Positions 12,005-23,078 of a stretch of DNA of 64,000 nucleotides are shown piece after piece. This DNA comes from Hibiscus mutabilis (lineage: Eukaryota > Streptophyta > Magnoliopsida > Malvales > Malvaceae). The notes beneath the pieces are model-generated. The model ran no database searches. It saw only the letters and a program-made list of their open reading frames with translations, and was not told where the DNA came from. Location of the stretch: positions 47,115,241 to 47,179,240 of the forward strand of contig CM033745.1 in assembly GCA_019671005.1 (NCBI GenBank), given 5' to 3'. A program made the translations under genes and the position numbers. The number at the start of each line of letters is the position of its first letter. Position 1 is the first letter of the stretch.

Positions 12005-12955
12005 GCCGGATGTTTGCATTTGGCATTGGAGCCCACCGCATGCCTTCAGCACCAGCTCTGCCTACCAATGGTTAGTTGAACACGATTGGAATGATGGAAA
12101 TAAAATATGAAAGTTTATATGGCAGTTGGCCATACCCCAACGCATTTGCTCTTCTTACTGCTCGCCTTCAAAGGTAAACTCATGACGAATCATGAAAGAG
12201 CCTGTAGGTCTCTCACGAGTTATGCCTTTTGCTCGAGCTAATAACACAATTCTTCATGTCCTACAGGACTGCAATGTGTCTCGCCGGCTTTGGTTACAGA
12301 TTTTGCCGACGTCATCTATAACGAGAATCTTCTCCCTTAATATTGAGGAATGGCTATTCAAGAACTTGTCAATGGCAAATCTGGTTGCAAAAGGGGGTAC
12401 TTGCTGGTTCTTTCTCTTTGCTTCCCTAAATTGGCAGGTATGGAAGAACAGCAATGATGTAGTCTTTTCAGGTGTTTCACGTTCCGATGAGGAAATGCCG
12501 ATGGAAGTGTTACTCCTCATGATGGCACGGGTACAATTGGGGGCGTAATACGTGATTCGAATGGTCAATGGATGTCTGGCTTCTGCAGAGGTATTGATAT
12601 ATCCTCCGTACTCCAAGCTGAGTTATGTGGAAGTCTTGAAGGCCTGAAACTAGCATGGTCTAATGTTCTAACTCCTGCAAATACAAACAGATGGTGTGCA
12701 AGCAATGGAACTTTTAAATGATCACAATTCACAATGCTGTGAACAGTCGGCTTTTGCGTGTACGTGCGATCAAAAAATTTTGGACTTGTGCTCAGCTGAC
12801 CGAGCTGCGGTGGATACCTCGTGACGGCAACTCTGCTGCTGAAACACTGGCCAAGCTATCTTGGCCACACCATTTTCTTTTGAAGACCTTTGCGTTCCCT
12901 CCTGCTGAACTTATAGATGTTCTCTCGCATGGCATAGCTGATGGACTGCAGGAAC
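12005..12955 (+). pseudogene. LINE remnant: zinc-binding RT tail and RNase H
   Basis: Translations in shifting frames give the plant non-LTR 'zf-RVT' pattern: WNDGNKI then IWQLAIPQRI at about 12090-12140, NTILHVLQDCNVSRRLW at 12244-12294, and an RNase H-like part with GTIGGVIRDSNGQWMSGFC at about 12533-12590 followed by AELCGSLEGLKLAWS at 12619. 12718-12981 gives the RNase H tail (LRWIPRDGNSAAETLAKL). Stops and frameshifts are numerous. This matches the C-terminal end of LINE ORF2; the 5' part is absent. Confidence 0.8.
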
Positions 12956-13373
12956 TAGGGGTGTGCAAAATAAACCGTTAACCGGGATAACCATTCATTT
13001 TATAGGGTAATTAACCTAACCATTAAGGTTGAACAGTTTCGGTTAACCGAACCGCTAAAAAACGATGGTTAATGGTTAACCTATAGGTACTTTTTTAACT
13101 AAGTATGAAGTTTGTGTTTAAAATTTCTCTATTTAAGTAAATTTTTTTTGAAAATTTTAATAGAATATTTATCAGAGAGATATCATTATTATTCTAAAAA
13201 GAAATAATGAATATTTGAAAAGAAATCATAATTTAACTTGTAACTGAGCCGTTTCTTAACGGTTAACTATTCTTTAATGGTTAGTATCAGTTAGGTTATT
13301 GTTAATAACTGCTATGACAGTTAACCAACCATTTAAGCTAAATGGTACTGTTAACCTACTATGAACACCCCTA
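12956..13373. mobile_element. hAT-like MITE inserted in LINE remnant
   Basis: The ends TAGGGGTGTGCA and TGAACACCCCTA are inverted copies. The flanking octamers gcaggaac (12948-12955) and gcagtgac (13374-13381) agree at six of eight bases, as expected for an aged 8-bp hAT target duplication. Subterminal GGTTAAC/GTTAACC words are repeated. No coding capacity. Confidence 0.75.
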
Positions 13374-13381
13374 GCAGTGAC

Positions 13382-13564
13382 CTAGTAGTTGCATTTAGCC
13401 TCTTTGTTTATCCCCTCATGATCACTCCACTATTAATAAGTTTACAATTTACTCACCCAACTACGAAAGATATAATTTCATCATTCAACTAATCAAGAGG
13501 TAACATTTTAGTCCCTCATGGATGGCATTAACTTTTTGTTAGCTCGATAATCAACCAAAATGTT
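13382..13564. other. Repeat-derived spacer
   Basis: Non-coding sequence continues from the LINE tail. It contains phrases such as tagtccctcatgg that are common in plant DNA-transposon remnants. Nothing definite can be assigned. Confidence 0.3.
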
Positions 13565-14130
13565 GAGGTGAATTGTCTCTTCAAAAATTGTGGTGGAAGC
13601 AATAAGAAAATAGAACTTTTCTCAACGAATTACAATAGTTCGATTTCTAAATCAAGACTAATTTTCTACTTTAGTTATTCACACTAAGAAATTTTCCAAA
13701 TCCACTAGATTTACAAACCTTTAAGGACAAGGTGTAACATTACAACTCTCTCAAGGTTTTTACCACAAAACCTTGAGTTACACTCTCCTAAAGAAAAATA
13801 CAAATTTAGCAAACAATAAAAACCTCACAAAACAAATATGTTTGCAAAATTAAGCTTTGACCTAGATGAAACACTTGAGCAAATATAACAAAGATAGCTC
13901 ACTAGTGTAAAACAAGAGAGAAATACACTTTAAAGCTCAAATACAAATTCTTTTTGTTTGAATGTTGGTATAGACTTTCTTGATGTTCTTCAACAGCTTG
14001 GAGGTCTATTTTATATCATCTAAATAATTTCTAGCCGTTTCTAACCATTGGTAGTTTAGAGCTGTTGAGATACATTAAAATCGAACATTTAATGCTTAGC
14101 CATTGGGATACATTAAAATCGTTAATAATT
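13565..14130 (-). mobile_element. Degenerate SIRE-like LTR fragment
   Basis: This stretch aligns by eye with 23740-24235, the LTR end of the minus-strand SIRE-like element: both have a 'cacactaag...ttcccaaatcca...gattt' block, then genome-paired phrases about 'acaactc', 'caaattagcaaa' and 'gccgttt..accattgg'. The match is clear in order but heavily diverged. It appears to be an old partial copy in the same minus orientation. Confidence 0.45.
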
Positions 14131-14306
14131 TAATATTTTAGTCAAGATTTTCATTAAGAAATGCTTTTCTTTTCTTTTTTTAAAAGTTGAATATCAAATT
14201 TAATTTAAAAATATGAACTAATTTGATAAAGGGTAAACATTAAGAGCTAAATTTATCAATGTGCCTAGATTGTTATACTTGATTTAATATATCTAATTAT
14301 TATACG

Positions 14307-14314
14307 TATACAAT
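14307..14314. repeat. Left 8-bp target-site duplication of hAT-like element
   Basis: TATACAAT immediately precedes the TAGGGATG end and recurs exactly at 19142-19149. Confidence 0.85.
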
Positions 14315-14929
14315 TAGGGATGTAAAAAGTTAACCCGACCTGCAAAATTGACTAAAACCGACTTAAGTTAGAACTGCTTGTGACCCGAGGTGGTGGTAAT
14401 CCGAAATTGATTCGAGTCTGAACTGGCGTTGACATGAACCCGAGTTGGAATTGGAAATTTTTGATCTGAACCTAACCTACACCCGACCAGAGAATGACCT
14501 GAACCCGAATTCAACATGATAATGTGATAACTGAATCCGACCTGCATCCGACCTGATATGAACCTGAACTCAAGATTAACTTGGGAAATAACTAATATTA
14601 CCCGACCTGTTATCAACCAGACCTGTTATGAACCTAATTTGTAATTGACTCAACTTTTAAATGATCTGACTTGTTACTAAACTGATATGCTATTTACCTG
14701 ATTTGGTATTTATCTGACTTGTAATAACTAATAAGTTACAATTGATGAAGTTATGAGACTATAAATTTATTATATTATAGTGTGACAAAATACATCTTCA
14801 TAATTTAAGGTACATGATTAATTATGATCATTAAATTAGTATGTTTACTTTTTATATTTATAAATTATAGTATATAAAAATATTTAAAAGTTTTATTAAA
14901 TCTTTAAATGCTGCCAACATGATTCCTTA

Positions 14930-15235
14930 AGGTTTGTGGTTTATGATTTATGGTTTAATATTAACAATTTATGGTTTAGTTTAGTGTTATTGGTTTATGA
15001 GATTAATTATGTTTCCTTAAGGTTTATGGTTTAGTGTTTAGTTTAAGGTTATTGGTTTATGTGATTAATTTAGATTCTTTAAGGTTCAGGGTTTAGTATC
15101 AATGGTTTATGGTTTAGCTCATGGTTATTGGTTTATGAGATTAATTTCAATTCCTTAAGGTTTATAGTTTTGTGTTTAGTATTAACTATTTATGGTTTAG
15201 TTTAGGGTTATTGATTTACGAGATTAATTCCAATT
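14930..15235. repeat. Tandem repeat of telomere-like GGTTTATGGTTTAG words
   Basis: Four or five diverged units of roughly 70-75 bp, each containing 'ccttaaggttta', 'ggtttagt' and 'ttggtttatgagattaat'. The same unit type returns at 17580-17790. Confidence 0.65.
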
Positions 15236-15445
15236 CAACTAGCCAAATTATGCATTTGAATTGATTAATGATGCTCATATTTTTCCCATCTTGTATGGAT
15301 TTGAATCACGGTATGAAAATGTAATACCTCTTATTTAATCAAAAATTATTTAAATCGAAGCTTCATGTGTACAATTGAACTAAATTAAAGTTTCAACTTT
15401 CATGTGTACAATTTACATGTTTACATCCAAATCAAAATTTTGTGT

Positions 15446-15474
15446 ATAATAATAATAATAATAATAATAATAAT
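15446..15474. repeat. (TAA)n microsatellite
   Basis: About nine uninterrupted ATA/AAT triplets. Confidence 0.9.
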
Positions 15475-15822
15475 GTCCGAATTGAATTAACTTGTTAAAC
15501 TTAGGATCTAATTGAGCTAAATTAAAACCTATAAACATAAATTACAGACATAATTAAAAGAATTCTAAAACTAAATGTGAAATTTCAATTAAATTAATTT
15601 AAATTTGAACTCAACTGAATTAAATTAAAACTTAAAAGTGAATATTTAAGACTTAAATAAAAAACGTCTAAAGTCAGAAGGGCCAAAAAAATAATTTCGC
15701 CTAACGTAAAAAATCATGCGGCTCTTCCTCCCACCTTTCATTTCAATTAAAAGAAGAAAAAAAACATAATAATTGGTTAAAAAAGAAATGGAGAGCTACC
15801 CTTTCATTTCAATTAAAAAAAA

Positions 15823-16965
15823 GAGTAAACTACAATGGTAGTCACCGAACTATCGTTTCTTTCTTATTTTGGTCACCAAACTAATTTTGTTGGCAAAATG
15901 ATCACTAATGTTATATATTTTTCCTATTTTGGTCACCGACTGTTAACTTCCCGTTAAGTTTTAACAAATATGGTTACATTGCATGGTATAATAACAGTCC
16001 TAGTCCTAAAACATATACATTTCATCAACTTGGTCTTCATTTTCTAGAGTTTAACTTATTTTTTTGATTTTTTTTATAATCTGGTCCTCTCACTTTTACT
16101 TATCTTAAAAAACAACCATCATCTTCACTTATAAACTATACCTGGGTGAGAGTCTTAGTTTGTACGGATATTAACTAAACTGAAATAGATGAGTGGGGGT
16201 AGTATTTCATTCCTACACCTTCTAAAACTTGGTATCATTGTATTGATGTTGGTGCGGAATTAACAACTGTGGGTGCTACTGATTGCGAGCATTTCGACTC
16301 CCCTTTATTAGAGTCTGTAAGTAGTGCTCTAAAATATTCAAATTTATATATTCCTCCTAGAAAACAAATTTTGAAAGTCAAGAATAAGGGGAAAAGATTG
16401 AGTTGTGGAACATATAAATAAAAAAGTTAACAGAAGAATGCTGAGTGATTGTTTCTAGTGTGAAAGAAAATAAAAATACAAATAAAATAGTTACCCTTCG
16501 CACGAGCGATCTTAAACAGACCTTCCAATCGTCTTACAAGATCCCGAATCTTTATCATTGATGCCTCAGTAATTGGATGTTGGTGCCACAATTTTAAAAT
16601 CTCAATGCTGGAGAAAATGAGATCCGTATAACACTTTTCACTGTTTTCTTTAAACATACCTTCCAATCATCTTACAAGATGATGGTTGTTTTTTAAGGGA
16701 AGTAAAAGTGAGAGGACCAAATTATAAAAAAGTAAAAAATAAGTTAAACTCTAGAAAATGAGGACTAAGTTGATGAAATGTATATGTTTTAGGACTATAA
16801 CTATTATTATACCATGCAATGTAACCATACTTGTTAAAACTTAACGGAAAGTGACCAAAATAGGAAAAAATATGTAACTTTAGTGACCATTTTACCAAAA
16901 AAATTAGTTTGGTGACCAAAATAGGAAAGAAACTATAGTTCGATGACTACTGGTGTAGTTTACCC
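15823..16965. mobile_element. Foldback or MULE-like element with ~300-bp inverted arms
   Basis: The left arm (15823 to about 16130, from GAGTAAACTAC through 'ggtcaccaaacta', 'ccatgca'-type and 'ctctagag' segments) returns inverted at about 16670-16965, ending GTAGTTTACCC. A central 500-bp loop has no recognised gene. Long inverted arms with 'gtgaccaaaatagg' words are typical of plant Mutator-like foldback elements. No clean target duplication was found. Confidence 0.7.
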
Positions 16966-17379
16966 TTGAAAAAGGAAAATACATTGTAATTGGTTAAAAA
17001 AAGAAAAGGGAAACAGATAGAATTATGGAGCGAAAAAAGCCTCCTATTTTTTAAGAAGAGATTAATTACCCTTTAAGTATTATTGCGCTTAAAATGTTGT
17101 ATTTTAGTCTTAATATTCACTTTTAAGTTTTTGTTTAATTCAATTTAGTCACAAGTATCCCTACGGTATGGACTTCGGATATAGCAACCCCTCCATAGGG
17201 TGATATTTAGTCCTTAAAATTTTACTTTTAGTCAAAACAAGCCTCTATTTATTTCTAATTTTGTAATTTAGTCTAATAATTTCAATATGCTAATATTTTT
17301 GTTCATTTTAGTTCATAAGATTTAATTTTTAGCCAAAATTGACCCATATTTATTTCTATGGTAAAATTGAGAAATTGGT

Positions 17380-17540
17380 CATTAGACTCTCAAATTTCTC
17401 CACTTTCAAATTGTCAAATTAGTCCCTAATTTCGATTTTTTGCTATATTTTATGGTAAAATTATGAAATTGGTTACTAGACTCTCAAATTTCTCCACTTT
17501 CAAATTGTCAAATTGGTCCCTAATTTCAATTTTAGACTAT
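17380..17540. repeat. Tandem duplication of about 92 bp
   Basis: The phrase ctctcaaatttctccacttt plus the following tcaaattgtcaaatt occurs at about 17391 and again at about 17481, each followed by '(a/g)gtccctaattt'. Confidence 0.7.
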
Positions 17541-17579
17541 ATTTTATGGTGAAATTGGTCCCTAATTTTAGTTTATAGC

Positions 17580-17790
17580 TTAGAGTTTAGGCCTTAGTGT
17601 TAATGGTTTAGGGTTGATGGCGTAGTTTAGGATTACTAGTTTATGAGATTAATTTCCATGGTTTAAGGTTTATAGTTTATGATTTAATGTTTAGTATTAA
17701 TGGTTTAGGGATTATGGTGTAGTTTAGGGTTATTGGTTTATGAGATTAATTTGTTTGGTTTAAGGTTTAGGGTTTATCTTAGTGTATGAG
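17580..17790. repeat. Second tandem block of GTTTAGGGTTAT-type units
   Basis: Units contain 'tttaggattactagtttatgagattaattt' or close variants, matching the block at 14930-15235. The two lie in the two halves of the same hAT-like element. Confidence 0.6.
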
Positions 17791-19141
17791 ATTATTTTCA
17801 ATTGTTATATAGTATATAGCCTATAATATATATATATATATAACATATCATGCACGATGATATTATTATTAATTTATTACTAGATTATTTAGTGTTTAGT
17901 ATTAATAGTTTAGGATTTAGGAGTTTAGTGTTCAATTAATTCCCTACAAATTTGTATTTAAACCGAGTTGATCTTTATTTATTTTTAAGTTGTGTAATTT
18001 AGTCCAATATTTCTAATATATCAATATTTTTGTTCATTTTAGTCCCTAAAAATTTGCTTTTAACTAAACCTTACCCATATGTATTTATATTTTTTAATTT
18101 AATCAAAATCCATTACTTTTTGTAATTTAGTCCAAATTATATGAATTATAACCCGTTATAACAATTCTAAAACTATAGCTATAATTCCAATTATAACATA
18201 AATTGTGACTCAATTGAATTAAATTAAAACCTACAAGTAAAATTTTGTGACTAAAATGAATACGTTTTAATATCAGATGGACCAAAACTGCAATTTTCCT
18301 TAACCTAAAACAATAGGCGGGTTTTTCCCCTCCAAATTCTAAATTGAAACCCAAAATTTGCAATTTAGCCATTTAATTTTAATTTTAAATTTAATTAATT
18401 TATGTATTTTTTACCGTCAAATTTTTAGTTTATAGATCAATTACCCTTTAAGGCCTTACCCTTTAAAGTTTTCATTTTAATTCTAATTTAAGTTTTAATT
18501 TAATTCAATTTAGTCACAATTATTTTAAATTTGTTCTAATAATTAATTGCCCATTTGTCATTTACCGTCCAATTTTTTTGCTTGGTGATTAATTACACTT
18601 TAGGTCCTCACTTGTTTAAAATTTTCATTTTAGTTCTAACATTCACTTTTAAATTTTAGTTTAATTCATTTTAGTCACAATTATATATATACATTTTAAA
18701 TTGTACATATTCCGGCATCCTAAAGGATGTTTTGGTTCATATTAATCTCTAAAAATTTATTTTTATCCAAAATTTACCCACAATTGCCAGACCGAAGTCT
18801 ATTTGTACACGTAAGACCTGACTTGAACTTCAACTGAAACCGATATTCTCGACCTGAATTTTATCCGTCAACGACGTGACCCAACCTGAACGTGGCTCGA
18901 CCTGAAGTTCATCTGAACCTGAATTAACCCGTTAATTAACTGATTCAGACCCGATTTATTTTGGCCTGAACTGAAACTTACCCGACCCGAACCCGAACTC
19001 AATTTGATTTGAACTCAACCTAACGATGACCCAAATCTGAGTCGACCTGATCCGAGTCGGACCATTAAATTGACCTGACATAACCCGTATCTGATTTGAC
19101 CTAACCTAAAACCTGAACGATTACCTGATTTCACATCCCTA

Positions 19142-19149
19142 TATACAAT
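19142..19149. repeat. Right 8-bp target-site duplication of hAT-like element
   Basis: TATACAAT, identical to 14307-14314. Confidence 0.85.
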
Positions 19150-19716
19150 CAATTTATTTGAAGATATATAAATTTAATTATTTTCTTTCATTTTTGTGTT
19201 AGTTTTATATGAAAATTTAATTTCCTTTCATTTTATTTTTTAAATTTCAAAGTTACTGTTTACACAAATTATTCCAGAAAAATATATGTTCATTTTAATT
19301 ATTATATTATTATGCTAGATATAAAATTTTCCATAATTAGTTTATATTATTATATATTATTTTGAGAAATTTTCCTTTCGTACGGATAATAAATACAATT
19401 AAAAAAAAGTGTTAATAATACAATTATATAATAAATTTATTATCAACAAGTAGGGGTGGGCATTTGATCGAGTCGAGTCAAAATTTTTTGACTTAGTCGA
19501 GTTGAAAAGTCCTATTTTATAACTCAAACTTTATTTGAAATTTTTTTGAGTCTAGTGTATGAAATTCGAGTCGAGTTTGAGTTTCTATTTAAATTTAATT
19601 GTAAACATTTATAATGTTATAATACTAATTAATTCAAGTTTAAATGGTTTTCTATAACCTTATACAATACACACATATATTTCATCATATGTGATATATG
19701 GGTTAAGATCCACTTA
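19150..19716. other. AT-rich spacer with a possible hAT-like end
   Basis: No gene. A 'taggggtgggcattt' start at about 19451 followed by 'gatcgagtcgagtc' resembles the 5' end of a plant hAT-type MITE, but no matching right end was found. Confidence 0.35.
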
Positions 19717-19995
19717 CACTATGTAAAACTCAACTAGTTTTACACTAATTCATAGCCATTAGATGGGTGAAATGGATGGATGAGATTAACTCCTTATTTT
19801 TTTTTCTCCAAGTGATGATATGTAAAACTCAACTAGTTTTACACTAATCCATGATCATTGGATGAGTGAAATGGATGGATGAGATTAGAAGGATATGTGA
19901 AGATTATCACTTGAGAAAAAAATAAGGAGTTAATCTCATCCATCTATTTCACTCATCCAATGGTCATTGATTAGTGTAAAACTATGAACAAGGAT
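19717..19995. mobile_element. Hairpin (inverted-repeat) MITE-like element
   Basis: The arm containing 'actagttttacactaat', 'gtgaaatggatggatgagatta' and 'aactccttatt' at 19722-19800 returns inverted at about 19905-19995. A partial direct copy of the arm sits between them (19820-19890). No coding capacity. Confidence 0.65.
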
Positions 19996-20463
19996 TTGAA
20001 CTATGAAACAAACATAAACCATTAAAAATGTAACTTTTTGAATTGTCTAAAGATGATTACAAGATATTATCTATTCATACATATTCTTAACCTTATAGAC
20101 AAAACGATTTGAACCCGAATCTCCTAAGATCAACATCATCTGCTTTTCTACTAGCACCACTTGTTGGGTTCTTAAAAAATATAACTTTTATAGTAATTTA
20201 AGGTATTGTTATGCTCTATTTTAAAAAGTATTATTATGCAAGGTAAAAATTATCCAAAATTAATTATGGTATTATGAGAATTTATTTTTCTCTAATGATA
20301 TTAAATGTCAATTAAAGAATAGATTTGGTGTTAGTAAATAAAATTAAAGAATATATTTATTTTACCTAGAAAAACACTTTATCAAAAAAGAAAAAGAGAA
20401 AATTTAACACCAAACTCCAAACTATATTACCACAATTCTATTTCGCCTATAAAAATATCTCTA
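19996..20463. other. AT-rich spacer upstream of the defensin-like gene
   Basis: No gene or repeat boundary is evident. It would include any promoter of the defensin-like gene at 20560. Confidence 0.35.
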
Positions 20464-20501
20464 ACTCCAACTCCAACTCCAACTCCAACTCCAACTCCAA
20501 C
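20464..20501. repeat. (CTCCAA)n hexanucleotide repeat
   Basis: About six clean copies of the six-base unit, ending roughly 60 bp before the putative start codon of the defensin-like gene. Confidence 0.9.
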
Positions 20502-20559
20502 CAATTTGTTCAAGACAAAACAAAATTTAAAACAACAAAAATTGAAAATTCTACAAAAA

Positions 20560-21127
20560 ATGGTTCCAAGTATGTTATACTCTAGCCATCCTTCTCCTAT
20601 TCATCTCAGGTACTTTTTTTTTCTCTAAAACTGAGCATTTTTTCGATTGATATTTTAATTTTTTAAGTTTTAAACTCGTTAGTAAAGCTTGTTTTTCTTC
20701 TATAGTGAGTTTTATATGTGAAATAAACTTTGTTTTATTTGGATTTCATTTGTTATATAAATACTAAACACGCAATGCATATATTATATAAATATATTCT
20801 CTCTCTTAGTTTTGATGGTTAAGTGTAAAACCCTGTAATCTCGAATAATATATATGTATATATAATTATATATTTGAAAGGTATACAAAAGCAATCCTTT
20901 TTTTCTTTGTTAAAACAGCTGAAGTGAATGCTGGCAACGGTGACTGAAACAATATCGATGGAAATTCGTCGGTAAAACTCAAACAATGCCAACAGGCAAT
21001 TGGACCCTGCACCGTGGAATGCAATGTTGATTGTTGTGACCGAAATTGTGGGGTTGAATTCCCAGGGCAACTAGAGGGGGAAGGCAGTTGCTTTAGAGGT
21101 CAATGTATTTGCTATTATAATTGTTAG
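20560..21127 (+). pseudogene. Defensin-like cysteine-rich secreted peptide, two exons, probably inactive
   Basis: Exon 1 (20560-20609) precedes a GT...AG intron (20610-20918) and exon 2 runs 20919-21127. One frame of exon 1 encodes a hydrophobic leader (TLAILLLFIS) and exon 2 opens with AEVNAGNGD, the usual junction of a cleaved leader and mature peptide. The mature part has ten cysteines, including adjacent CC and a C.G.C.C...C ending, typical of plant DEFL peptides (secreted; defence or signalling). Two lesions are visible: the only nearby ATG (20560) is out of frame with the leader, and TGA at 20945-20947 stops the mature peptide where a Trp codon is likely in relatives. The layout (short leader exon, phase-1 intron, Cys-rich exon) fits the family well; the loss of function is inferred. 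Confidence 0.78.
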
Positions 21128-21299
21128 AAACATGAGAAAATCTAACTTTTGTTTTGTATTCGCCATTCACAATGAAATAATTGAGTGAAGCTTAAATTTA
21201 TTGAATTATTTTGAATTAGGAATGAAACGAAAGAATATATAAGTTTTGATGACTAAAACTATTATTATACATAACCTTGTTAGATGTTTGTTTGTATTT

Positions 21300-21445
21300 T
21301 AACAGATAAATGACCCAATCGTAACTAAAACATTAAATGAGTGACACAGTTATAACTTTTAATAATTGAGTGACGTAATTGTAAGTTTTAATAATTGCAT
21401 GACTCAATTGTAACTTTTAATAATTGAATGATCCAATCGTAAATT
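21300..21445. repeat. Short tandem repeat, about 31-bp unit
   Basis: Four or five diverged copies of 'ttttaataattgagtgac..aattgtaac' follow one another. Confidence 0.6.
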
Positions 21446-22142
21446 TACTAATAATTGTAAAGTAAGTTTGATGTATAATTATCATAAACATATCAAGTTA
21501 TTTATGTTGATTTATATCCATTTATCAGGTTAATTAAATAACTATGAGCAAGGGTTCATGATTCAATTATTATACAAACTAAATTCGAACAATAAATTTT
21601 TTACACAAGAAAACTCATTTATAAAATATTTAAAATCTATTGTTCAAAAAAATATTTAAATTCTATATAAGGTTCGTTTGATTCAATAAACACATATTTC
21701 AAAAAATGAATTCTAGAAAATAAATTAAATTTTTCAAAAAAATAACTTTTTGAAAATTATTTTTTTGGTGTAATGATGATGTTTTGTAAACCATTTTCCT
21801 TTGTTTGATTATTTTTCTACAAATTATTAATTATAAATATCAAATACAATAAACAATATTATTCATTATAAAACTTTAATACTATTATTTTAAATATTAC
21901 AATAATTTAGTTACTATTGTTTATGTCAATATTATTTTTTATTTAAATAATATTTTTAATAATTTATAAATAAAATATCAATACTGGTATATTTTATTAA
22001 AATAAAAATATTATTATTTATATTAGTTAAATATTAAAATAAAAATAGTACATTACATTATTAATAATATAAATATTAATAAATATTATATTAATTTTAA
22101 AGAATAAAATAATATTACTCATTATTAATAATTCAATAATAT
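21446..22142. other. Very AT-rich DNA
   Basis: Mostly A and T with many 'aataatatt' words; no gene or clear element boundary is seen. Confidence 0.45.
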
Positions 22143-22433
22143 TACTTTTAGTTTTCACAAGCACCTTAGTTTTAAAGTTTAGGAATTTAGTTTAGAGTGT
22201 AGGGTTTAGGACTTTAGCAGTTTAAAATTTAGGGAGTGTAAATAGAATTTAGGGTTTATAGGTTAAATCCTAAATCCTCAACATATTACCTTAAACCTAA
22301 ACCCTAACATCTCAACCCTAAATTATAACCCTAACCACTAAATTTTAAACTACAAAACCTAAACCATACACCCTAAACTAAGTCCCTAAGCCCTAAAACT
22401 AAGGCGTTTGTGGAAACTAAAAGTTTCTACCGC
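22143..22433. mobile_element. Hairpin MITE with telomere-like arms, copy 1
   Basis: CTTTTAGTTTTCACAAGC near the left end is the inverted match of GTTTGTGGAAACTAAAAG at the right. The left arm is rich in TTTAGGG-type words and the right arm in CCCTAAA-type words, so the whole element can fold into one long hairpin. No coding frame. The outermost bases are more eroded than in copy 2. Confidence 0.7.
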
Positions 22434-22498
22434 CGATGTATTGGATATAAATCCTTAATTATATTAATAATTCGTTATATATTATGGGAAATTATACC

Positions 22499-22806
22499 AT
22501 GCACTGGCAGTGGAAAACATTTTATTTCCACAAGCGCCCTAATTTTAGAGGTTAGAGGTTTAGTTTATGGTTCATAGTTTAGGGGTTTAGATTTAGAGTT
22601 TAGAGTTAGAATTTAGGGGTTATAAGTAAAAACCTAAATCCCTACCATATTAACCTAAAACCTAAACCCTAACCTCTAAACGTTAAACCCTAAATTCTAG
22701 CCACAGACTCTAAATTCTAAACCCCTAAATTATAAATCCTAAACTAGATCCATAATCCCTAAAATTAGGGTGCTTGTGGAAACAAAATGTTTCCACTGCC
22801 AGTGCA
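22499..22806. mobile_element. Hairpin MITE with telomere-like arms, copy 2
   Basis: The ends ATGCACTGGCAGTGGAAA and TTTCCACTGCCAGTGCAT are near-perfect inverted repeats, extending inward through 'tttccacaagc..cctaatttta' for about 50 bp. The interior has TTTAGGG-like words on the left and CCCTAAA-like words on the right. It belongs to the same family as copy 1. Superfamily is uncertain. Confidence 0.75.
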
Positions 22807-23078
22807 TCATATATTTTATCATATATTATTATATATTAAAGCAACATTATTATATTATATGATTTAAATTTTGTAATAAATATGTTTTTAGATATTCTAA
22901 TAATTAATACTTTTTAAAAGGATCTTGTAATATTATATTAATATTTAATACATAAAATAATATTACTCATTATTAATAATTCAATAATATTGTATTTATG
23001 AAAATAATAAACAATATGAATTATATTAATTATTACCTATATAATATTAAAATAATAATATAATACAATTGTGCATAT
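22807..23078. other. AT-rich DNA
   Basis: No gene or element identified; composition is extremely A/T-rich. Confidence 0.45.

Larger units (their letters stand above)
14315..19141. mobile_element. Large non-autonomous hAT-like element (4.8 kb)
   Basis: The terminal sequence TAGGGATGTAAAA at the left is matched by TTTCACATCCCTA at the right, and a perfect 8-bp duplication (TATACAAT) flanks the pair. Subterminal zones at 14335-14640 and 18785-19130 are filled with variants of GACCTGAACCCGA, in direct rather than inverted orientation. No transposase frame is present, so mobility would need a factor from elsewhere. The interior is a mosaic of tandem repeats, old AT-rich DNA and a foldback element. 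TIR and TSD length point to the hAT superfamily; this is inference from boundaries only. Confidence 0.82.

Noticed and set aside
19451..19600. Possible further hAT element starting TAGGGGTGGGCA
   Set aside because: No right terminal repeat or 8-bp duplication was found, so boundaries cannot be supported.
20464..20501. Possible CRISPR-like or regulatory repeat
   Set aside because: It is a simple hexanucleotide microsatellite without spacers.
20819..21070. 83-codon minus-strand frame
   Set aside because: It is antisense to the defensin-like exon 2, whose cysteine pattern and splice site are convincing.
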